Origin: Actinomyces dentalis DSM 19115
GTDB taxonomy: Bacteria; Actinomycetota; Actinomycetes; Actinomycetales; Actinomycetaceae
DNA: 64,000 bases
Direction of reading: 5' to 3'
Assembly: GCF_000429225.1 (NCBI RefSeq)
Contig: NZ_AUBL01000004.1
Coordinates: 1-64,000 of the forward strand
Positions 37,004 through 46,066 of this stretch are shown here, piece by piece (the first letter of the stretch is position 1; each line of letters begins with the position of its first letter). Made by a program: the position numbers and the translations under genes. The notes beneath the pieces were generated by a model, which saw only the letters and a program-made list of their open reading frames with translations, did not search any database and was not told where the DNA came from.

Positions 37004-37648
37004 ATGGACCTCACCCTGCTCGTCAAGGCTCTGGGTGCCTTCTTCGCCATTATGAACCCCTTCGTCAACCTGCCGCTCTTCCTGTCCCTGACGGCCGGCC
37101 AGGAGCCGGCCCAGCAGCGGCGGACCGCCTGGCGCACGACCCTGTTCAGCGCCCTCATGTGCGCGGTGGTCGCGGTCAGCGGCTCGGCCCTGCTGCGCTT
37201 CTTCGGGATCAGCCTCGACGACTTCCGGGTCGCCGGCGGCCTGGTCCTGCTCACCATCGCGCTGGGCATGCTGAGCGGGCGCGGCGCGAGCGCGCACGAG
37301 GGCAGCAAGACGGAGAAGGCCCACGCCGCCGACCACGCCGTCGCCAACGACGTCGCCTTCTACCCCATGACCTTCCCCATAATCGTGGGTCCCGGGACCA
37401 TCACCACCATTATCGTCCTGTTCACCCAGACCGGCGGCGCGAAGGGGATCGCCGCCGTCGTGCTCGCCCTCGTCCTGGTCCTGGGGGCGCTGGGCGCCGT
37501 GCTGCACTTCTCCAGCGCCATCGGACGGCACATGTCGCTCACGCTGCGCACCATTATGACCCGGCTCATGGGGATGATCCTGGCCGCCATCGCCGTGGGC
37601 ATGCTGGCGGCCGGCCTGTCCCGGCTCTTCCCCGGGCTGAGCGGCTGA
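37004..37648 (+). CDS. MarC-family integral membrane protein
   Basis: 214 residues with six predicted membrane helices. FFAIMNPFVNLPLFLSL at the N-terminus and FYPMTFPIIVGPGTITTIIVL in the middle are the MarC/SNatA signature. Some members transport neutral amino acids, but most have no known function. A His/Glu-rich cytoplasmic loop (ASAHEGSKTEKAHAADH) separates the two halves. CACAAT (36992-36997) sits six bases before the ATG, pointing to a leaderless mRNA. Confidence 0.88.
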   Translation: MDLTLLVKALGAFFAIMNPFVNLPLFLSLTAGQEPAQQRRTAWRTTLFSALMCAVVAVSGSALLRFFGISLDDFRVAGGLVLLTIALGMLSGRGASAHEGSKTEKAHAADHAVANDVAFYPMTFPIIVGPGTITTIIVLFTQTGGAKGIAAVVLALVLVLGALGAVLHFSSAIGRHMSLTLRTIMTRLMGMILAAIAVGMLAAGLSRLFPGLSG

Positions 37649-37685
37649 AGCGCCCGGGCCATCGAGCGGTGCGGGACAGGCGGTC

Positions 37686-37916
37686 TCAGTCCTGCTCGCC
37701 CCCGGAGGGGTTCGGCTTGATCCACCACCACAGGCCCATACCGGCAGCGATGGCGAGCAGACCCAGGCCCGCCCACAGGTTGGCGTTGATGCCTCCGGTC
37801 TTGCTCATCTCGTCAGCGCTGTTGAACAGGGCCGAGCACACCACCAGGTACAGGCCGATGAGCCCCAGTGCCCCGGTGATGACCGCTCGGATGTCCGTGA
37901 GTGAACGATTGCTCAT
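37686..37916 (-). CDS. Small two-helix membrane protein downstream of the SLC5 symporter
   Basis: 76 residues with two hydrophobic helices (VITGALGLIGLYLVVCSALF and ANLWAGLGLLAIAAGMGLWWW) and a short charged C-terminus. GAAGGAG precedes the ATG. It lies 30 bases after the symporter stop in the same direction, so it is almost certainly co-transcribed. Small hydrophobic partners are known for several SSS-family transporters, but no direct homology is recognised here. Confidence 0.75.
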   Translation of the reverse strand: MSNRSLTDIRAVITGALGLIGLYLVVCSALFNSADEMSKTGGINANLWAGLGLLAIAAGMGLWWWIKPNPSGGEQD

Positions 37917-37946
37917 GAGTGTTCTCCTTCGTGTGTCCGGGCGGAT

Positions 37947-39665
37947 CTAGTGGAAGATGCTGTTGAACGTGATGACCATGAGACCGGCGATGATCCCCAG
38001 CGGGATCGGACGGCGGTACCAGGGCAGCTCGTGCAGGTGCGGGTCGGTGCGCTCGCTCCTGGGGGTCAGGGCGTAGACGAAGCCCTTGAGCTCGGAGTCG
38101 GGCTTGGGGCGGGTGACCATGGAGACCAGCACCGTGATGATGACGTCGACCGTGAAGGCCACGCCCGCCGCCAGGAAGGCACCGCCCTGACCCGGCATGA
38201 CCAGATTCCCGGTCCAGATGAGGATGTTGACCCCCAGGGCGCCCAGGGTTCCTCCGACGAGCCCGGTCCAACCGGCCTGCGGCGTGGCCCGCTTCCAGAA
38301 CATCCCGATGATGAAGGTCGCGAACAGCGGCGCGTTGAACATCGAGAACAGCGTCTGGAGGTAGTCCATGAGGTTGGAGTAGTTCGACGCGATGATCGCG
38401 GTGAGGATCGCGACCACGGAGGCCGTCAGGGTCGAGAGCTTGCCGACCTTGAGGTAGTGAGCGTCGTCGGCGTCCTTCTTGAGGTAGTGCTGGTAGATGT
38501 CCACGCCCCACACGGTGTTGAAGGCGGAGATGTTCGCCGCCATACCCGCCATGAAGGAGGCCAGCAGACCCGTGATCGCCAGACCCAGCAGACCGTTGGG
38601 CAGCAGGTCGCGCATGAGGTAGAGGACCGCGTCGTTGTACTGGTAGCTCGTGTTGGCCCCGGACTTGAGCTGCTGGACCTCCGTGACCATGACGCCGGCG
38701 ACCATGCCCGGGACGATGACGAGGAAGGGCACGAACATCTTGACGAAGGTGCCGATGATCGGGGTCGACTGGGCCGAGGAGATCGAGTCCGAGGCCATGG
38801 CCCGCTGCACCTCGACGAAGTTCGTCGTCCAGTAGCCGAAGGACAGCACGAAGCCCAGGCCGAAGACCAGGCCGATCACCGACATCACATTTGAGTCGAA
38901 GCCGGAGATCGAGTTGCCCGGCCAGGAGTGCAGCTGCTGGGCCGGGTCGGTGCCGGCGAGCTTGGCGGCGGCGGTGATCTTGTCGGTCAGGCCGTGCCAG
39001 CCGCCCACGCGGTGCAGACCGATGAGGGTCAGGGGCAGCAGGGCCGCCACAATGACGAAGAACTGGAGGACCTCGTTGTAGATCGCCGCGGAGAGCCCAC
39101 CCATGGTGATGTAGGAGAAGACGATGACGGCGGCCACGATGAGCCCCACCCACAGGGGCCAACCCAGCAGCCAGTTCATGATCTTGCCCAGCAGGTACAG
39201 GTTGATGCCTGCGATGAGCAGCTGGGCCAGGGCGAAGCTGAGCGCGTTGACCAGGTGGGCGGCGGTGCCGTAGCGCTTGAGCATGAACTCGGGCACCGAG
39301 CGCACCTTGGAGCCGTAGTAGAAGGGCATCATGACCAGACCCAGGAAGATCATGGCCGGAACCGCGCCGATCCAGAAGTAGTGGAAGGTCGGCATGCCGT
39401 ACTCGGCGCCGTTGGCGGACATTCCCATGATCTCGACGGCACCGAGGTTTGCCGAGACGAAGGCGATACCGGTCACCCAGGCCGGCAGGGACCGCCCCGA
39501 GGTGAGGAAGCCATCGGCCGTGGCCGCCTTAGCACGGGCGATGAGCCCGACGCCGATGACGAAGGCGAAGTAGATCGCGATGGGGATGTAGTCGTACCAG
39601 CGTGCGGCGATGAGCGTGCCGGATGCCGCTGACGAGGCTGACAGGGCGTGCAGCGTGGAGGACAT
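37947..39665 (-). CDS. Sodium:solute symporter, SGLT-like (SLC5/SSS family)
   Basis: 572 residues with about 14 predicted membrane helices. AKAATADGFLTSGRSLPAWV and GAVEIMGMSANGAEYG at the N-terminus, and GFVLSFGYWTTNFVEVQRAM in the middle, resemble Vibrio vSGLT and other sugar/inositol Na+ symporters. A sugar or polyol substrate is therefore likely but not proven. GAGAGG lies upstream of the ATG. A perfect 7-bp inverted repeat 31 bases upstream of the start is a likely repressor site. Confidence 0.9.
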   Translation of the reverse strand: MSSTLHALSASSAASGTLIAARWYDYIPIAIYFAFVIGVGLIARAKAATADGFLTSGRSLPAWVTGIAFVSANLGAVEIMGMSANGAEYGMPTFHYFWIGAVPAMIFLGLVMMPFYYGSKVRSVPEFMLKRYGTAAHLVNALSFALAQLLIAGINLYLLGKIMNWLLGWPLWVGLIVAAVIVFSYITMGGLSAAIYNEVLQFFVIVAALLPLTLIGLHRVGGWHGLTDKITAAAKLAGTDPAQQLHSWPGNSISGFDSNVMSVIGLVFGLGFVLSFGYWTTNFVEVQRAMASDSISSAQSTPIIGTFVKMFVPFLVIVPGMVAGVMVTEVQQLKSGANTSYQYNDAVLYLMRDLLPNGLLGLAITGLLASFMAGMAANISAFNTVWGVDIYQHYLKKDADDAHYLKVGKLSTLTASVVAILTAIIASNYSNLMDYLQTLFSMFNAPLFATFIIGMFWKRATPQAGWTGLVGGTLGALGVNILIWTGNLVMPGQGGAFLAAGVAFTVDVIITVLVSMVTRPKPDSELKGFVYALTPRSERTDPHLHELPWYRRPIPLGIIAGLMVITFNSIFH

Positions 39666-39695
39666 CGGTGTACCTCTCGAGGTTTCGTTTCAGTG

Positions 39696-39713
39696 AGTAA
39701 GATCATTCTTACT
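39696..39713. promoter_or_regulatory. Inverted repeat operator upstream of the symporter gene
   Basis: AGTAAGA-TCAT-TCTTACT, perfect 7-bp arms with a 4-base spacer, in an otherwise GC-rich gap. Its place just upstream of the symporter start suggests a dimeric repressor site. No regulator gene is adjacent. Confidence 0.65.
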
Positions 39714-39800
39714 GGCCGGCAGACTAGCACGGTGACGACATCGGCATAGAAGGTTGCGCCCTGTCCGGGGTCACCGGCGTCGCTGGGTAGAGTGCCCTCC

Positions 39801-40361
39801 ATGACGCTGACTGCTGCTGCCGACGGCTCCTCCCTGGGCAACCCGGGACCGGCCGGCTGGGCCTGGTACGTGGACGATGACTGCTGGGCCGCCGGGGGCT
39901 GGGAGAGCTCGACCAACAACCGCGGCGAGCTCACGGCCGTTCTGGAGCTCCTGCGGGCCACCGAGGCCGCCGGACTCGCCGGCGAGGAGCTCCTCATCCA
40001 GTGCGACTCCCAGTACGTCATCAACTCCCTGACCAAGTGGCGCCACGGCTGGAAGAAGCGCGGCTGGCGCAAGGCCGACGGCAAGCCCGTCCTCAACGCC
40101 GACCTCGTCAAGGACCTCGATGCCGCGCTCGCGGGCCGCACCGTGCACTTCGAGTGGGTGCGCGGCCACGTCGGCCACCCCCTCAACGAGGCCGCGGACG
40201 CGCGCGCCCGCGCGGCGGCCACCGCCCACCAGCGGGGGACGGCGGTGCCGGCGGGCCCGGGCTGGACCCGCGCGGGCGCGGCCTCGGCGCCGTCGGATTC
40301 GCCGGCGGGGGCGGCGGCCCCGGACCCGAGCGCCGAGCCGGGCCCGCCGGCCCTCTTCTGA
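39801..40361 (+). CDS. rnhA: Ribonuclease HI
   Basis: 186 residues. RNase HI cleaves RNA in RNA:DNA hybrids. Catalytic acids are visible: Asp8 (ADGSSLGNPGPAGW), Glu43 (STNNRGELTAV), Asp69 (IQCDSQYV) and the NEAADARA Asp. The basic WRHGWKKRGWRKADG loop is the handle region. The C-terminal 45 residues are a Pro/Ala-rich tail not found in E. coli RNase HI. The ATG is preferred over a GTG three codons upstream because TAGAGT (39788-39793) ends seven bases before it. Confidence 0.95.
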   Translation: MTLTAAADGSSLGNPGPAGWAWYVDDDCWAAGGWESSTNNRGELTAVLELLRATEAAGLAGEELLIQCDSQYVINSLTKWRHGWKKRGWRKADGKPVLNADLVKDLDAALAGRTVHFEWVRGHVGHPLNEAADARARAAATAHQRGTAVPAGPGWTRAGAASAPSDSPAGAAAPDPSAEPGPPALF

Positions 40362-40370
40362 AGACCCCGG

Positions 40371-41555
40371 TCAGATGAGGGTGAGCGCCTGCCGGGCGAT
40401 GGACAGCTCCTCGTTGGTGGGCACGACCATGACGATCACGGAGGACTCGGGCGTCGAGATGGTCAGGGGCCCGCGGGCGCGCACGGCGTTGGCCCCGGCG
40501 TCGAAGCGGATCCCCATGTGGGCCAGGCGCCCGCACAGCTCGGCGCGCACCCGGTCGTCGTTCTCGCCGATGCCGGCGGTGAAGGTCAGGACGTCCAGGC
40601 CGCCCATGACGGCGGTGTAGGCGCCGACGTACTTGACCAGGCGGTGGAGGTAGATGTCCATGGCGTCGCGGGCCTCCTGCTCGCCGGCGTCGATGCGCTT
40701 CCACACCTCGCGCATGTCGTTGTCCCCCGCCAGGCCCTTCATGCCCGACTCGCGGTTGAACAGGCGGTCGATCTCGTCGATGCCCATCCCCGCCACCCGG
40801 GCCAGGTGGAAGACGGCGGCCGGGTCGATGTCCCCGGTGCGCCCGCCCATGACCAGGCCCTCCAGCGGGGTCAGGCCCATGGAGGTCTCGACGGCGCGCC
40901 CGGCCACGACGGCGGAGGCGGACGCGCCATTGCCCAGGTGCAGGACGATCTGCTTGAGGTCGTCGCGCCCGAGCAGCGCCGAGACCTCGCCGGACACGAA
41001 GTGGTGGCTCGTGCCGTGGGCGCCGTAGCGGCGGATCGAGTACTTGTCCGCGATCTGGCGGTTGAGACCGTAGCGGGCCGCCTCCTCGGGCAGGTCCTGG
41101 AAGAAGGCGGTGTCGAAGACGGTGACGTGGGGGACGTCGGGGAGCAGCCGGCGGGCCACCTCGATGCCCTTGAGGTGGGCCGGGTTGTGCAGCGGGCCCA
41201 GCGGCACGAGCTCCTCGATCTTGGCCACGACGTCGTCGTCGACGAGGGCGGGGCCGGAGAAGTAGTGCCCGCCCTGGACGACGCGGTGGCCGACGGCGAC
41301 GATATTGGCCTCGTCGAGGTCGGGTCCCTGCTCGGCGAAGATCCGCAGGACCTCGGCCAGGCCGAAGCCGTGGTCGGGGACCGGCTCGACGAGCTCGAAC
41401 TTCTCGCCGTCGTGCCTGTGGGTGATGGCGCCCGTCTCCTCCCCGATGCGCTCGACCAGCCCGGAGGCCAGGGAGGCGCCGGAGTCGGGGTCGACCAGCT
41501 GGTACTTGATGGAGGAGGAGCCGGAGTTGATGACGAGGACGGTGCGGGTGGTCAT
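40371..41555 (-). CDS. ackA: Acetate kinase
   Basis: 394 residues. AckA interconverts acetyl phosphate plus ADP with acetate plus ATP. VLVINSGSSSIKYQLVD opens the fold. GHRVVQGG, FDTAFFQ, GTSHHFV, HLGNGASASAV, TPLEGLVMGGRTGDIDP and FTAGIGENDDRVR are the full set of family motifs. Together with the upstream pta it forms the acetate overflow / ATP-yielding pathway of a fermentative organism. The 123-base gap to pta is GC-rich with no gene seen. Confidence 0.97.
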   Translation of the reverse strand: MTTRTVLVINSGSSSIKYQLVDPDSGASLASGLVERIGEETGAITHRHDGEKFELVEPVPDHGFGLAEVLRIFAEQGPDLDEANIVAVGHRVVQGGHYFSGPALVDDDVVAKIEELVPLGPLHNPAHLKGIEVARRLLPDVPHVTVFDTAFFQDLPEEAARYGLNRQIADKYSIRRYGAHGTSHHFVSGEVSALLGRDDLKQIVLHLGNGASASAVVAGRAVETSMGLTPLEGLVMGGRTGDIDPAAVFHLARVAGMGIDEIDRLFNRESGMKGLAGDNDMREVWKRIDAGEQEARDAMDIYLHRLVKYVGAYTAVMGGLDVLTFTAGIGENDDRVRAELCGRLAHMGIRFDAGANAVRARGPLTISTPESSVIVMVVPTNEELSIARQALTLI

Positions 41556-41678
41556 GGACGGAAAGAGCCTTTCGGTGGGTGGTCGGCGGTGCGGTCCCGA
41601 CGGCGCGGACGGCGGGCGCGGGCCGGACGGCGGAGGGGCCCTCCGACGGCGCGGGCGGGCCCGGCGGCGCCGCGGCGC

Positions 41679-43733
41679 TCAGCCCTGCGCCTGGATGGCG
41701 GTGATGGCGACGGTGTTGATGATGTCCTCGACCAGGGCCCCGCGGGACAGGTCGTTGACCGGCTTGTTCAGGCCCTGGAGGACCGGGCCCACGGCGACGG
41801 CGCCCGAGGAGCGCTGCACCGCCTTGTAGCCGATATTGCCGCTGGACAGGTCCGGGAAGATGAAGACGTTGGCCCGCCCGGCGACGGCGGACTCGGGGGC
41901 CTTCTTGGCGGCGACGGTCGGGTCGATGGCGGCGTCGTACTGGATGGGGCCCTCGACGGCCAGCTCGGGCGCCTTGGCGCGCACCAGCTCGGTGGCCCGG
42001 CGGACCTTGTCCACGTCCGCGCCCTTGCCCGAGGTGCCGGTGGAGAAGGACAGCATGGCCACGCGCGGCTCGACGCCGAACTGGCGGGCGGTGGCGGCGC
42101 TGGAGATGGCGATGTCGGCCAGCTGCTCGGCGGTGGGCTCGGGGTTGACGGCGCAGTCGCCGTAGACCAGGACCCGGTCCTCCAGGAGCATGAGGAACAC
42201 GGAGGAGACGATCGAGGTGCCCGGCCTGGTCTTGATGATCTGGAAGGAGGGCACGATCGTGTGGGCGGTGGTGTGGGCCGCGCCCGAGACCATGCCGTCG
42301 GCGTCGCCCATGTGCACCATCATGGTGCCGAAGTAGGACACGTCCTGGATCCTCTCGCGGGCCTGCTCCAGGGTGACGCCCTTCTTGGCGCGCAGGCGGG
42401 CGAACTCCGCGGCGTACTTCTCGCTCAGGGCGGGGTCGGAGGTGGACACGACGCGGGCCGCGGAGATGTTCAGGCCCAGCTCGGCGGCGCGGGCGCGCAC
42501 GGTCGTCTCGTCGCCCAGCAGGACGATGTCGGCGATGCCCCGGCGCATAATGGCGTCGGCCGCGCGCAGGATGCGGTCGTCGTCGGACTCGGGCAGCACG
42601 ATCGTCTTGCGGACGGCGCGGGCGTGCTCGACGAGCTCGGCCTGGAACATGATGGGGGTGACCACATCGCTGGGCTCGACCTCCAGGGTCGCCAGGAGGG
42701 CCCCCAGGTCCGTCTCCTGCTCGAAGGTGGTCACGGCGACGTCGAGCTTGTGCTCGGAGGCCCCGCCGAGCCTGCCGCGCAGCGAGCCGGCCACCGAGGC
42801 GGCCGCGAAGGTGTTCAGCGGCGAGGTGATGACCGGCAGGGGCTGCTCCAGGCCGCGGATGAGCTTGAGCACGTGCGGGGCGACCCGGAAGCCGCCGTTG
42901 AGGACGAGGCCGGCCAGGTTGGGGAAGCCGGTCGAAGCGTGGGCGGCGGCCAGGGAGATGATGACGGCGGAGCGGTCGGCGGGGACGATGACGACCTGCC
43001 CCTCGGCCAGGCGCTCCAGGACGTGGGAGACGTCCATGGCGGCCACGAGCACGCCCTCCGCCTCGCGCTCGAGGAGGGCCGCGTCGCCGGCGATGAGGGT
43101 GCCCTCGACGGCGTCGGCGATCTCGCGCACGCTGGGCGCCGACAGCAGCGGGACCTCGGGCAGGGTGGTGACGGTCAGGCCCTCGATCCCGGACAGGGCG
43201 GCGGTCACCGCCCCGCGGGCGGCGGCGGGGCACCGGTTGGCGATGACGGCCACGGTGCGGGCGTGGTTCTCGGCGATCTCGGCCACGGAGACCTCGACGC
43301 TGGCGCGCACGTCCTCGGGGGCGCCCCGGCCGGAGACGACCAGCAGCACCGGCACGCCGATATTGGCGGCCACGCGCGCATTGAGGTCCAGCTCGGGGGT
43401 GCCCGCGACGTCGGTGAAGTCCGAGCCGTCGATGATGACCACGTCGTGGTCGCGGGCCACGGCCCGGTAGGCGTCGACGATGCGCGACAGGGACTCCTCG
43501 GGGGCGGCGTGGTACTCGTCCCAGGTCACGCCGATGCACTGCGCGGCCGGTGTGGCCGAGCCCGAACGGGCCAGGAGGAGGTTGAGGAAGGGGTCCTCGT
43601 CGCGCGAGTCGACGAAGGGGCGGAAGACGCCCACCTTCGCGACCACCTTCGTGAGGCAGACGATCAGGCCCAGGGCCACGGTCGATTTGCCGGTTCCGGC
43701 ATTGGGGGAGGCGATGTAGATGCTGCGCGCCAC
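41679..43733 (-). CDS. pta: Phosphate acetyltransferase (long, multidomain form)
   Basis: 684 residues. Pta makes acetyl phosphate from acetyl-CoA. The N-terminal BioD-like P-loop domain (SIYIASPNAGTGKSTVALGL) and a DRTGG domain precede the catalytic domain (about residue 360 onward; [48 protein letters not shown]). A GTG start with GGAAGGG upstream gives the expected VARSIYIASP beginning. The open frame extends further upstream but without similarity. Operon with ackA. Confidence 0.96.
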   Translation of the reverse strand: MARSIYIASPNAGTGKSTVALGLIVCLTKVVAKVGVFRPFVDSRDEDPFLNLLLARSGSATPAAQCIGVTWDEYHAAPEESLSRIVDAYRAVARDHDVVIIDGSDFTDVAGTPELDLNARVAANIGVPVLLVVSGRGAPEDVRASVEVSVAEIAENHARTVAVIANRCPAAARGAVTAALSGIEGLTVTTLPEVPLLSAPSVREIADAVEGTLIAGDAALLEREAEGVLVAAMDVSHVLERLAEGQVVIVPADRSAVIISLAAAHASTGFPNLAGLVLNGGFRVAPHVLKLIRGLEQPLPVITSPLNTFAAASVAGSLRGRLGGASEHKLDVAVTTFEQETDLGALLATLEVEPSDVVTPIMFQAELVEHARAVRKTIVLPESDDDRILRAADAIMRRGIADIVLLGDETTVRARAAELGLNISAARVVSTSDPALSEKYAAEFARLRAKKGVTLEQARERIQDVSYFGTMMVHMGDADGMVSGAAHTTAHTIVPSFQIIKTRPGTSIVSSVFLMLLEDRVLVYGDCAVNPEPTAEQLADIAISSAATARQFGVEPRVAMLSFSTGTSGKGADVDKVRRATELVRAKAPELAVEGPIQYDAAIDPTVAAKKAPESAVAGRANVFIFPDLSSGNIGYKAVQRSSGAVAVGPVLQGLNKPVNDLSRGALVEDIINTVAITAIQAQG

Positions 43734-44121
43734 GGTGTGGGTCCCTTCCGCGTCTCGACGTCGAGTGCCGCGCCGGCTCCCCCGGCGCCGCTCCACCCCG
43801 ATTGTGCCCCGTGCGGCGCCCGCGCGCGGCCGAAGGCCCGCGGCTATCGCGCTTCGCGACTGTGGGAACGGGCACACGGGGCCGCTCCGGGGTCCGGGGC
43901 CGCCGCCCGCTACCGCAGCAGGGGCAGGGCGGAGACGATGGTCAGCACAATGAAGGAGGAGAACCACTGCGCGACGATGGCGATGCCGCGGGCGTCGATG
44001 CGCCCCCGGGAGGCGAGTGCCCGCGTCCGTGCCGGACGGCCGGCCCGTGCAACGGACCTGGCAGCAGGACTTCGTCCTGATCTGGGACTTCCTTCCGGGA
44101 GCGCGTGCGTCGGAGCCGGGG
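43734..44121. other. 388-base gap with one transporter remnant
   Basis: Between the pta start and the MFS porter stop there is no intact gene. The part near 44110 is the porter's 3' flank. The only coding-like piece is the fragment at 43910-44009. The rest shows no repeat or clear terminator. Confidence 0.5.
43910..44009 (-). pseudogene. Possible C-terminal remnant of a second MFS sugar porter
   Basis: A minus-strand frame ends with GRIDARGIAIVAQWFSSFIV and a hydrophobic tail before a stop at 43910. This resembles the RGxA...W...N helix pattern near the end of MFS sugar porters, such as VRGIMNGTAIFCMWTANAI in the neighbour at 44122. Nothing upstream in the frame is similar, so it would be a truncated leftover of about 33 residues. 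Confidence 0.35.
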
Positions 44122-45777
44122 TCAGGAGTAGCGCCTCTCCATCTCGACCTCGATCTCCTCCAGGGACTTGTCCTTGGTCTCCGGCATGATCTTGAACAGG
44201 ATGACGGCGATGACCAGGTTGAGAGTGCCGTAGATGGTGTAGGTGGTGCCGCCGCCCAGGGTCTCCATCATGCGCGGGAAGGTCCAGGTGATGATGGCGT
44301 TGGCGGTCCACATGCAGAAGATCGCCGTGCCGTTCATGATGCCGCGGACGTTGGCCGGGAAGATCTCGCCCATCATCGTCCACACGATCGTGCCGTTGGA
44401 GGACTGCGCGATGAGCATGAAGGCGGCCATGAGGCCCAGGATGAGGTGGGCGGCCCAGGCGGGCGGGGCGGTGTGGTCGGCCATGTGCGGGGCGATGAAG
44501 AACTGGAAGGTCGCGGCGATGCCCAGCAGGGTGATGCCCACGCCGATGACGTCGGCGATGAGCACCTGGCGACGGCGGAACTTCAGGATGAGCCAGATGC
44601 CGAGGGACGAGCCGATCACCGACATGACGCCGTTGGCCACCTGCGCGGTGATGGAGGCCGAGGTGGACATGCCGGCGTACTCCAGCACCTTGGGGGCGTA
44701 GTACATGACGGTGTTGACGCCGGTGGTCTGGTTGACGATGGCCAGGAAGATGCCGACCAGGAGCAGCTTGCGCAGCCATGGCGTGGCCATGACATGGCCG
44801 AATCCCTTGCGCTGGGACTCCTCCTCCTTCTCGCGCCGGCGGGCCTCGACCATCTCCATGATCTCGTCCTCGATGGGGCCGTCCTTCTCGGGCACGCGCA
44901 CGCGCTTGAGGGAGCCGATGGCGTCGTGGAGGCGCTCCTTGGCCAGGTACCAGCGCGAGGACTCGGGCATGAGGCGGATGCCGATCCACAGGGCCACGGC
45001 CGGGATGGAGCACAGGACGAGCATGTAGCGCCAGGCCTGGCCGTTGCCGGCGCTGATGCTGAGCTGGTCGAGGAAGGCGTGGTAGTCGGTCGCGTTCATC
45101 GGGCCGCCCTTGGAGGCCTGGAGCTTGGTGATCTCATCGAAGACGTAGGTGCCCGGCGAGAAGTGCCCGCTGGGGTCGTCGGCGATGGTGATCCTCGGGC
45201 CGCCCTGGATGGAGTTGATGATGGCGTTCATCGAGAAGGCGAGCAGCTGGCCGGTGACGATCATGAGCTGGTCGATGGCCACGATGGAGCCGCGGATGCG
45301 CTTGGGCGCCGTTTCCGCCAGGTAGACGGGGACGGTCGCGGAGGCGGCTCCGACGGCGAAGCCCAGGACGACGCGGAAGGGGTACATGACCCACACGTTG
45401 GGGGCGATGGTGGTTCCGATCGCGCCGATGAAGAACAGGGCGGCCAGGACCGTGATGTTGTGGCGCCGGCCCCAGCGGTCCGACATGAGCCCGCCCAGCA
45501 GCGCGCCCATGGCGGCCCCGACCAGGAGGGTGCCGCCGATGGCCCCCTCCTCGAGCGCGGTCAGCTGGAGGCCCTTGGCGGCGTGGGGCATGTACATGTA
45601 CGGCAGGGCGCCGGAGATGACGCCGGTGTCGTAGCCGAAGAGCAGTGAGCCGAGCGTGGCCACGGCGGCGATGGCGACGACGCCCCGGTGCTTGCCCGAG
45701 GCCGGGGTCCTGGCCACCGCCTCATTGAGCTCTTCCCTGGTGAGCTCGCGCAGGGACGTTGTGACTCCCTGTGACAT
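44122..45777 (-). CDS. MFS sugar porter (sugar/polyol:H+ symporter)
   Basis: 551 residues, 12 predicted helices. LLFGYDTGVISGALPYM in helix 1, DRWGRRHNI, RVVLGFAVGAASATVPVYLAE, PESSRWYLAKE and the second-half GVNTVMYYAPKVLE are classical sugar-porter motifs, as in XylE, GalP and inositol transporters. A long periplasmic loop (about residues 185-240) is larger than usual. GAGAGGAG precedes the ATG. An in-frame upstream extension is not porter sequence but the frame of the decayed dehydrogenase remnant next door. Its neighbours suggest inositol or a similar sugar as substrate. Confidence 0.92.
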   Translation of the reverse strand: MSQGVTTSLRELTREELNEAVARTPASGKHRGVVAIAAVATLGSLLFGYDTGVISGALPYMYMPHAAKGLQLTALEEGAIGGTLLVGAAMGALLGGLMSDRWGRRHNITVLAALFFIGAIGTTIAPNVWVMYPFRVVLGFAVGAASATVPVYLAETAPKRIRGSIVAIDQLMIVTGQLLAFSMNAIINSIQGGPRITIADDPSGHFSPGTYVFDEITKLQASKGGPMNATDYHAFLDQLSISAGNGQAWRYMLVLCSIPAVALWIGIRLMPESSRWYLAKERLHDAIGSLKRVRVPEKDGPIEDEIMEMVEARRREKEEESQRKGFGHVMATPWLRKLLLVGIFLAIVNQTTGVNTVMYYAPKVLEYAGMSTSASITAQVANGVMSVIGSSLGIWLILKFRRRQVLIADVIGVGITLLGIAATFQFFIAPHMADHTAPPAWAAHLILGLMAAFMLIAQSSNGTIVWTMMGEIFPANVRGIMNGTAIFCMWTANAIITWTFPRMMETLGGGTTYTIYGTLNLVIAVILFKIMPETKDKSLEEIEVEMERRYS

Positions 45778-45843
45778 AGGGGGTCTCCTCTCAGACCTGC
45801 GGCGACGGCGCCGCGGGGGTTGTAGTGGTGGGCGGGTAGTGGT

Positions 45844-46040
45844 GGGGTCGAAGCGGCGGTTGAAGCCGAACATGACGGGCACCTCGACGGCGTCGAGTTC
45901 GGAGCGGGCCGCCTCGACGTCCTTCATGTCCAGGGCGATGGGCTTCTCGCACAGGACCGCCTTGCCGGCCCTGGCGGCGGCCAGCAGATGGGGATGTGCA
46001 GCGGGGTGGGCGAGCCGCCGATGACGGCGATATTGAGCAT
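45844..46040 (-). pseudogene. Remnant of an iolG-like Gfo/Idh/MocA dehydrogenase
   Basis: An ATG starts MLNIAVIGG, the first strand of the NAD-binding fold. The sequence then jumps to SPTPLHIP and, after a one-base frameshift, continues in another frame as HLLAAARAGKAVLCEKPIAL, then DMKDVEAARSELDAVEVPVMFGFNRRFDP, after which homology ends. These are the N-terminal, EKP and GFNRRFDP motifs of inositol 2-dehydrogenase, so about 60 internal residues, the frame and the whole C-terminal domain are lost. About 65 of roughly 340 residues survive. Confidence 0.8.
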
Positions 46041-46066
46041 GTCGGGATCTCCTTGAGGGGTCGGGC

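Noticed and set aside
45778-45927. 50-residue N-terminal extension of the MFS porter
   Set aside because: The extension is sequence of the decayed iolG-like gene and a low-complexity linker. The ATG at 45777 has a strong GAGAGGAG and the usual porter N-terminus.
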